A stretch of DNA of 5,073 bases, taken from NCBI GenBank assembly GCA_900552095.1, contig URYM01000152.1, positions 1 to 5,073 of the forward strand. The letters run 5' to 3'. The notes beneath the pieces are model-generated. The model was not told the DNA's origin and ran no database searches. It saw only the letters and a list, made by a program, of their open reading frames with translations. The stretch is from an uncultured Blautia sp. (GTDB taxonomy: Bacteria > Bacillota > Clostridia > Lachnospirales > Lachnospiraceae). A program made the translations under genes and the position numbers. Numbering within the stretch: the stretch's first letter is position 1; each line of letters begins with the position of its first letter. Shown here piece by piece: positions 1 to 5,073 of this stretch.

Positions 1-39
1 GTAAGATCGTCGGCAGCGTCAGATGTGTATAAGAGACAG
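1..39 (+). other. Nextera (Tn5) sequencing adapter, left end
   Basis: Positions 7-20 read TCGTCGGCAGCGTC and 21-39 read AGATGTGTATAAGAGACAG. Together these are the Illumina Nextera Read 1 adapter, with the 19-bp Tn5 mosaic end last. The six bases before it (GTAAGA) match the end of an i5 index as I remember it (S517, GCGTAAGA). This is library sequence, not genome. Genomic DNA starts at about position 40, directly after the mosaic end. Confidence 0.98.
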
Positions 40-452
40 ATAACACGCTCTGCGCCGTTGATCACAAACGTACCGGTTGCAGTCATCAGCGGCAGATCAC
101 CCATGAAGATTTCATGCTCATTGATCTCGTCATTTTCTCTGTTGTGCAGTCTGACCTTTACTTTCAGCGGAGCTGCATAGGTAGCGTCCCGCTCCTTACA
201 CTCCTCGATGGAATATTTCACATCGTCTTCACACAACGTAAAATCTACGAATTCCAGACTCAGCTTACCGCTGTAATCAGTGATTGGGGAAATATCATCA
301 AAGACTTCCTTCAATCCCTCGTCCAGGAACCAGTTATAGGAATCCTTCTGAACCTCAATCAGATTGGGCATTTCCAAAACTTCTTTTTGTCTCTGGTAAC
401 TCATCCGCATACTTTTTCCCGCAGCAATCGGACGTATTCTGTTTTTCTCCAT
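40..452 (-). CDS. rpoB: RNA polymerase beta subunit, N-terminal 137 codons (partial)
   Basis: This is the start of the catalytic beta subunit of RNA polymerase, which with beta' forms the active-site cleft and is the target of rifamycins. Translating down from the ATG at 452-450 gives [20 protein letters not shown]. The conserved beta-subunit motif P-N-L-I-x2-Q-x2-S-Y-x-W-F-L follows at residues 29-43, and the signature [11 protein letters not shown] sits at about 127-137, where the fragment ends. The full protein should be roughly 1,200-1,300 residues, so about 10% is present. The rifampicin-resistance region and the active site are outside the window. The chosen ATG has a GGTGA-type ribosome binding site at 468-460 with a 7-nt spacer, and MEKNRIRP is the N-terminus I know from clostridial RpoB. 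A second in-frame ATG lies 14 codons upstream and is listed separately. The gene runs leftward, divergent from the 140-aa gene, with no rplL directly upstream, which is unusual. Confidence 0.96.
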
Positions 453-482
453 AGACGTTTCACCCCTTGTGTATTTTAATTT

Positions 483-491
483 ATTATAACA
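483..491 (-). promoter_or_regulatory. Candidate proximal rpoB promoter (extended -10)
   Basis: On the minus strand, positions 491-483 read TGTTATAAT, a perfect extended -10 (TGn then TATAAT). No good -35 box lies 16-18 nt upstream, which is common for extended -10 promoters. Transcription would start near 476 and leave a leader of about 24 nt before the rpoB ATG. A transcript from here would lack the upstream in-frame start. The match could also be chance in AT-rich DNA. Confidence 0.5.
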
Positions 492-509
492 CATGCCGTT
501 TCCCCTCCT
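492..509 (-). promoter_or_regulatory. Second in-frame rpoB start with strong ribosome binding site
   Basis: On the minus strand, AGGAGGGG at 509-502 is followed by a 7-nt spacer and an ATG at 494-492. This frame is open into rpoB and would add 14 residues ([14 protein letters not shown]) before MEKNRIRP. The site is a closer match to the anti-Shine-Dalgarno sequence than the one serving the canonical start. Its AGGAGGGG lies partly in the loop and partly in the 3' arm of the leader hairpin at 493-535. Whether it is used is unknown. Confidence 0.45.
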
Positions 510-535
510 AAAAAAGGGTACAAAGAAACAGGCAT
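493..535 (-). promoter_or_regulatory. Leader hairpin upstream of rpoB
   Basis: An imperfect inverted repeat pairs ATGCC and GTTTC (493-502) with GAAAC and GGCAT (525-535), with one bulged base at 530. A possible inner pairing joins CCC (503-505) to GGG (516-518). In the rpoB-direction RNA, a transcript from the distal promoter would contain it. No U-tract follows the stem, so it is not an intrinsic terminator. It partly covers the AGGAGGGG site of the upstream in-frame start and could limit access to it; that role is inference. Confidence 0.4.
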
Positions 536-560
536 ACCTTGCCATAATAGTGCATTTTTT

Positions 561-589
561 ACTGTACCATACAAGCCTTTATATGTCAA
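561..589 (-). promoter_or_regulatory. Candidate distal rpoB promoter (sigma-A type)
   Basis: On the minus strand, a perfect TTGACA (589-584) is followed by a 17-nt spacer and TACAGT (566-561), a 4-of-6 match to TATAAT. The spacer ends in TGG, which gives an extended -10. Transcription would begin near 554, leaving a leader of about 100 nt that contains the hairpin at 493-535 and both possible rpoB starts. It is the best -35/-10 pair pointing toward rpoB and explains how rpoB can be expressed without rplL upstream. Confidence 0.65.
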
Positions 590-630
590 TCGTTTTTTTG
601 CAATTTCTTCCGTTTTTCTTTTTCTCCCTG

Positions 631-659
631 TTGAAATCCCTCTTTCTTCCATATATAAT
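631..659 (+). promoter_or_regulatory. Sigma-A-type promoter of the 140-aa gene
   Basis: TTGAAA at 631-636, a 17-nt spacer and a perfect TATAAT at 654-659 form a near-consensus housekeeping promoter. The start of transcription would be near 666, about 26 nt before the ATG at 692. Pyrimidine-rich DNA lies just upstream. Confidence 0.75.
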
Positions 660-691
660 AAAAGGTAGAAACAAAAGAAAGGGGTTATTGT

Positions 692-1114
692 ATGGAATGG
701 AAAATTAAATGTATCTCTGCTCTTACGGCTCACCATGTTTTTCTTACCCCTCAGCATTTCAACCGTTTTGAGCAGATTTATACTGCGCTTGAAGGAAATA
801 TCCATTTTACCAGGGAACTCTGCAAATGTGCCTTTCTGGCAGCCTGGGATCACGAACTGGCTTCTAAATTTCAGTCATCCGTTTTCCCGCTGCTCAGAAA
901 TCGTCAGCCCAATCTGCAGGAGCTGATAACCACTGCAAAAGAAGACCTGGCAAGTCAGGATCCGAACATGAAGATCATCTATCAGATGGTAATTGATTTT
1001 CTGGAACATCCCGGAGAGACACCTGCTGAGCACTGTATGCTCTCCCTGTCTCCCAACTGGCTGCCCATCGCCGACAGCGCGCTGGAAGCAAGCCATATCA
1101 TTGACCGGCTGTAA
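692..1114 (+). CDS. Uncharacterised 140-residue protein divergent from rpoB
   Basis: I do not recognise this family. The ATG at 692 is well supported: AAAGGGG lies at 678-684 with a 7-nt spacer, and a near-consensus promoter stands just upstream. The product begins MEWKIKCISALTAHH and looks soluble and mostly helical. It has no signal peptide and no membrane segment. It contains four cysteines (7, 44, 46 and 115), including a C-x-C pair at 44-46, and several histidines, but no metal-site pattern I can name. The central part (about residues 70-106) is rich in Leu, Ile, Asp, Glu and Lys and is probably amphipathic helix. The gene is monocistronic: its own promoter is on the left, and a strong terminator follows 17 nt after the TAA. 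Reading frame, ribosome binding site, promoter and terminator together make it a real gene; its function is unknown. Confidence 0.8.
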   Translation: MEWKIKCISALTAHHVFLTPQHFNRFEQIYTALEGNIHFTRELCKCAFLAAWDHELASKFQSSVFPLLRNRQPNLQELITTAKEDLASQDPNMKIIYQMVIDFLEHPGETPAEHCMLSLSPNWLPIADSALEASHIIDRL

Positions 1115-1131
1115 CGGTTCAAACTGTGTAC

Positions 1132-1191
1132 AAAAATCTGCAGCACTGTCTCGCTCAGAATGAGTTCAGACAGTGCTGCAGATTTTTCTTT

Positions 1192-1193
<2 letters not shown>
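1132..1193. terminator. Bidirectional intrinsic terminator between convergent genes
   Basis: A perfect 20-bp inverted repeat pairs 1132-1151 with 1168-1187 around a 16-nt loop. The loop can itself form a 4-bp CTCA/TGAG stem. On the plus strand the stem runs into TTTTTCTTTTT (1183-1193). On the minus strand it ends in a run of five U (complement of 1136-1132). It should stop transcripts of the 140-aa gene and of the beta-glucoside operon. The plus-strand T-run overlaps the TAA stop of the 6-phospho-beta-glucosidase gene (1194-1192). Confidence 0.93.
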
Positions 1194-2637
<1,444 letters not shown>

Positions 2638-3996
2638 TCATCCTCCCATCTCTTCTACTTCTTTAAATTTTACCAAATGAGTCACTGCCATGGCTACAGC
2701 CACAGATGCCACAATTCCAATCACATAAAAAGCAAACTTATCGCCCAAAAACATGGCAAATCCCGCTCCCGGCACCGGTCCCAAGCCGGCGCCGTACACT
2801 TTGAACAGCGCCATAATTGCACCGCCCACAGCTCCGCCGGCTGCCGCACCAATGAAAGGCCGTTTCAGAATCCCCAGCACTCCGTAAAGAGCCGGCTCAG
2901 TCGTTCCGATCAGGGCAGTCACACCGGCTGAGAGGGAAAGACCTCTGAATTCTTTGTTTTTAGAATCAATCGCCACCATCAGAGCCGCACCTGCCACCGC
3001 TGCATTGGCCGCCGCACACAATGCCAAAAGCGGATCATAGCCGTACGCTGCAAGACTCTGCAGTTCCACCGGAACTACCGCGTGGTGAAGTCCAGTAAAT
3101 ACCAGGAAGGGATAAACCGCCCCGAAGACTGCTCCTCCGAACGCTCCTGTGGCGTTATAAAGACTGATGATCACATTCCCCAGATGATTGGAAAGCGTAT
3201 TGATCAGCGGTCCCACTACGATCAGCATGACCGGCGCCGTGACCAGAATGCAGATCAGAGGAACTACAAGGCCGGCAAAACTTTTAGGAATAAATCTTTT
3301 GCACACCTTTTCCACCAGGGACAGCAGAAATACACCGATGATAATCGGAAATACAGTAGCGGAGTAATCCACCACCGGAACGGCAAGTCCAAGAAAGCTT
3401 CCCGCTTCCGTCATTCCCATGTAAGTGGGATGGATCAGGACTCCGGCCAGCACTGCCGCTACCATGGGCCTGCAGCCGAATACCTGCGCGGAAGAATAGG
3501 CCAGAAAGACGGGCAGGAAATAAAAGGCCGCATCCCCGATCATCATCAGGATATTGTACGTTCCGCCGGACGGATCCAGCACACCTCCAAAATTCAAAGC
3601 AAGCAGCAAAGCCTTAATAAGGCCGCCGGCCGCGATAGCCGGAAATACCGGAATAAAAATTCTGGCAATTCCGTTCAAAATCCGATTCACAAAATTTTCC
3701 TTCTCTTCTTTTCCCTCTGCCTGTTTTTTTTCTTCCGGACAGGCCTTCTTCCGAAACACTTCATAGAGATCATCCACATCTCTTCCTATGATCACCTGGA
3801 TCTGGCCGTTATTTATCACACAGCCTTTTACTCCTTCAACCTGCTTCAGGCTTTCCAAATCACACGTTTCATGATCTTTCACATCCAGACGCAGCCGCGT
3901 GAAACAGTGTGAAACCTTTCTTATATTTTCTGCTCCTCCGATCTGTGCCAGAATTTCTTCTGTCATCTTCGAGAAATCTCTCTTCGCGTTACTCAT
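2638..3996 (-). CDS. PTS beta-glucoside-type permease, EIIBC components (no EIIA)
   Basis: An inner-membrane sugar transporter of the PTS glucose superfamily that imports a beta-glucoside and phosphorylates it. The EIIB domain (about residues 1-85) contains SHCFTRLRL, with the phosphorylation-site Cys31. A charged linker (about 86-100, rich in Lys and Glu) leads to an EIIC domain (about 101-444) with many hydrophobic spans. EIIC shows TGLHHAVVPVE at 301-311 and GTTEPALYGV at 364-373, the equivalent of the family's GITEPAIYGV substrate motif, with Glu367. The protein ends at 452, just after the last membrane span, so the EIIA domain found in the roughly 620-residue BglF-type proteins is absent. 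Phosphate must come from a separate EIIA. Its ATG overlaps the TGA of the upstream gene (ATGA at 3996-3993), with AGGAGG about 8 nt upstream inside that gene, so translation is probably coupled. Pairing with a GH1 phospho-glucosidase supports beta-glucoside specificity; related sugars such as trehalose or sucrose fit less well. Confidence 0.92.
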   Translation of the reverse strand: MSNAKRDFSKMTEEILAQIGGAENIRKVSHCFTRLRLDVKDHETCDLESLKQVEGVKGCVINNGQIQVIIGRDVDDLYEVFRKKACPEEKKQAEGKEEKENFVNRILNGIARIFIPVFPAIAAGGLIKALLLALNFGGVLDPSGGTYNILMMIGDAAFYFLPVFLAYSSAQVFGCRPMVAAVLAGVLIHPTYMGMTEAGSFLGLAVPVVDYSATVFPIIIGVFLLSLVEKVCKRFIPKSFAGLVVPLICILVTAPVMLIVVGPLINTLSNHLGNVIISLYNATGAFGGAVFGAVYPFLVFTGLHHAVVPVELQSLAAYGYDPLLALCAAANAAVAGAALMVAIDSKNKEFRGLSLSAGVTALIGTTEPALYGVLGILKRPFIGAAAGGAVGGAIMALFKVYGAGLGPVPGAGFAMFLGDKFAFYVIGIVASVAVAMAVTHLVKFKEVEEMGG

Positions 3997-4703
3997 GTCC
4001 TTTCCCTCCTGCTCTTCTCCTTCTGTCTCTCTTCCAGGTTTAAAAACTGCCAGCTCATATCCGTCTCATCCGGAAATACCTCCCAGGTATCTTCCCGGGG
4101 CGGTTCCGGAACCGGCTGCCGGATTTCCGCCTTTCGGTAAGCATATTTTCCGAACATTTCCCGGTCCTGCTCTTCTGTAAGAGGCGGCCTGGTGTTGGTC
4201 AGAAGCATGCTGTCCACCCAGCCCTTGTGATACTCATTTTTTGTCAGACGCAGCCAGTCCCCCGACAGTTTCTTCCACTCGCCGTCCTCAACTACATTTA
4301 CCCCAGGCACACTTCCGATCGAGACGACCGCCTCAGGCATTTCTCTGTGTTTTGACAGCCCTTCCACTCCCAGCGACTTCCAGCAGGAGCGGCATTTTGT
4401 ATTTTCTCTATTTACCACCAGCACCGGCGTAGTCAGCGGATGAACCAGCGTGTTTCCTTCCAGAGAATCTACCACTGCTTTCCTCCGAAAGGCCATCTCC
4501 GCCTCCGCATCTACTGCCGGATGCTTTAGCGCCATATATTCATGCCTTTTTTCCCCGATCCGCTGGTCATCCCAGTACACAGCCAGAGCCCCCCGCATAT
4601 TCGATACCTGCCAGCAGGAGAGAAGGCGAAACACCGTCTGTTCCATTTCAGTAAACTCTTTTTCCGTCAGAAGATCCAGATCCTCCAGTCTCAATTTTTC
4701 CAT
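3993..4703 (-). CDS. NTF2/SnoaL-like protein, second of a tandem pair
   Basis: A 236-residue cytoplasmic protein that I assign to the NTF2-like (SnoaL-like) fold; its reaction is unknown. The pattern fits: N-terminal helices (about 13-45), a strand region reading LVHPLTTPVLVV (86-97) that I know from this fold, then KCRSCWKSLGVEG (103-115), and a sheet segment with GEWKKLSGDWLRL (141-153). Its C-terminal half parallels the truncated gene upstream: WK-x7-R-x2-K-x2-Y-x-KGWV at 143-163, then P-L about 12 residues on, and a Pro-rich stretch ending PVPEPP (197-202). The last about 15 residues are highly charged (EERQKEKSRRERT) and overlap the ribosome binding site of the next gene. The ATG at 4703 follows AAGGGG with a 7-nt spacer, 13 nt after the upstream stop. 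Cys104 and Cys107 form a C-x2-C pair. Members of this fold include dehydratases, cyclases and non-catalytic binding proteins. A role on the aglycone of the imported glucoside is inference from operon position. Confidence 0.75.
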   Translation of the reverse strand: MEKLRLEDLDLLTEKEFTEMEQTVFRLLSCWQVSNMRGALAVYWDDQRIGEKRHEYMALKHPAVDAEAEMAFRRKAVVDSLEGNTLVHPLTTPVLVVNRENTKCRSCWKSLGVEGLSKHREMPEAVVSIGSVPGVNVVEDGEWKKLSGDWLRLTKNEYHKGWVDSMLLTNTRPPLTEEQDREMFGKYAYRKAEIRQPVPEPPREDTWEVFPDETDMSWQFLNLEERQKEKSRRERT

Positions 4704-4716
4704 TTCTCCGCCCCTT

Positions 4717-5041
4717 CTACCAGTTTTTGTTCACATCCAGCTCCCAGTTTCTGTCTTTTTCTCCATATGATTGATACGGTTTTGGGGGACAGGGGATCCC
4801 TCTCCGGACAGCCAGGGGGGAATAGGGATTGTGATAAGTCGTGGTGTCCGCCATCGGATGAAGCGGCGTATTTAACCGGTGAATCATACTCGTATCCTCC
4901 ACCCATCCTTTTTTGTAATCACATTTTAAATAGCGGAAATAATGAAGTTTCCATATTTTCCAGGTATCGCCTTCCGGTATAAATGTGACAGCCAGCTCCC
5001 CCCAGACCCAGACAGCCAGAGGATCCTCATTTTCCCGGGGC
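4717..5041 (-). CDS. NTF2/SnoaL-like protein, C-terminal part (5' end missing)
   Basis: The last 108 codons of a gene that enters from beyond the right end; the first complete genomic codon is 5040-5038 (Pro). It belongs to the same NTF2/SnoaL-like family as its downstream neighbour. AVWVWGELAVTFIPEG is a typical sheet strand pair of that fold, followed by TWKIWKLHYFRYLKCDYKKG, then WVED and a proline-rich tail with NPYSPLAVRRGIPCPPKPY. Conserved positions shared with the neighbour include WK, R-x2-K-x2-Y-x-KGWV, a later P-L, and A-x-R before the PP pair. The frame remains open into the adapter, where an apparent start (MCIRDR) is created entirely by adapter bases and must not be annotated. 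The stop (TAG, 4719-4717) is 13 nt before the next start, so the two are cotranscribed. By comparison with the neighbour, more than 100 residues are probably missing. Confidence 0.75.
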
Positions 5042-5073
5042 CTGTCTCTTATACACATCTGACGCTGCCGACG
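5042..5073 (-). other. Nextera (Tn5) sequencing adapter, right end
   Basis: Positions 5042-5060 read CTGTCTCTTATACACATCT, the reverse complement of the Tn5 mosaic end. Positions 5061-5073 read GACGCTGCCGACG, the reverse complement of the same Read 1 adapter arm seen at the left end. It is library sequence. Both ends carry the same adapter type, which standard two-adapter Nextera amplification selects against. Confidence 0.98.

Noticed and set aside
114..479. Plus-strand reading frame of 121 codons
   Set aside because: It lies antisense to rpoB, whose protein sequence is unmistakable on the other strand.
493..535. Hairpin considered as an intrinsic terminator
   Set aside because: Neither strand has a U-tract after the stem, and no gene ends here; both flanking genes start from this region.
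493..708. Plus-strand reading frame of 71 codons before the 140-aa gene
   Set aside because: It spans the leader hairpin and both divergent promoter sets, its composition follows the T-rich DNA, and it overlaps the well-supported start at 692.
476..853. Minus-strand reading frame of 125 codons across the rpoB upstream region
   Set aside because: It is antisense to the start of the 140-aa gene and covers the divergent promoters. The peptide has no recognisable features and no good ribosome binding site is visible.
3082..3912. Plus-strand reading frame of 276 codons
   Set aside because: It is a shadow of the permease gene. Low-complexity charged translation and no recognisable start signal.
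4542..4982. Plus-strand reading frame of 146 codons
   Set aside because: It is antisense to the two NTF2-like genes, which share a protein pattern, have ribosome binding sites and are spaced as an operon.

Overview
The window looks like about 5.0 kb of chromosome from a gut-type clostridial Firmicute, most likely a Lachnospiraceae relative. The main reason is the RpoB N-terminus at the left edge (MEKNRIRP, then [15 protein letters not shown]), which has the form I know from that group. AT-rich promoters, strong Shine-Dalgarno sites and a beta-glucoside PTS operon fit too. The biological sequence is about positions 40-5041. Both ends carry Illumina Nextera (Tn5) adapter sequence in inverted orientation, so this is one tagmented fragment with untrimmed ends. 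It is not a natural element with terminal repeats.

Layout: (1) 40-452, minus strand: the first 137 codons of rpoB, cut by the left end. (2) 453-691: a divergent intergenic region with one clear sigma-A-type promoter firing right and two candidate promoters firing left into rpoB, plus a leader hairpin and a second in-frame rpoB start with its own strong ribosome binding site. (3) 692-1114, plus strand: a 140-residue protein that I do not recognise. (4) 1132-1193: a 20-bp perfect stem with U-runs on both sides, a terminator shared by the convergent genes. (5) 5041 down to 1192, minus strand: a tight four-gene operon. In transcription order it holds a truncated NTF2/SnoaL-like protein, a second complete NTF2/SnoaL-like protein (236 aa), a beta-glucoside-type PTS EIIBC permease (452 aa) and a GH1 6-phospho-beta-glucosidase (478 aa).

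How the genes work together: EIIBC would import a beta-glucoside and phosphorylate it at C6, with a phosphate supplied by an EIIA encoded elsewhere. The GH1 enzyme would then release glucose-6-phosphate and the aglycone. The two paralogous NTF2-fold proteins are the unusual part. Their position at the front of the operon, with a 13-nt gap and then a 4-nt stop/start overlap, suggests a job tied to this substrate, possibly processing of the aglycone. That role is inference. The operon's promoter and any regulator lie beyond the right end.
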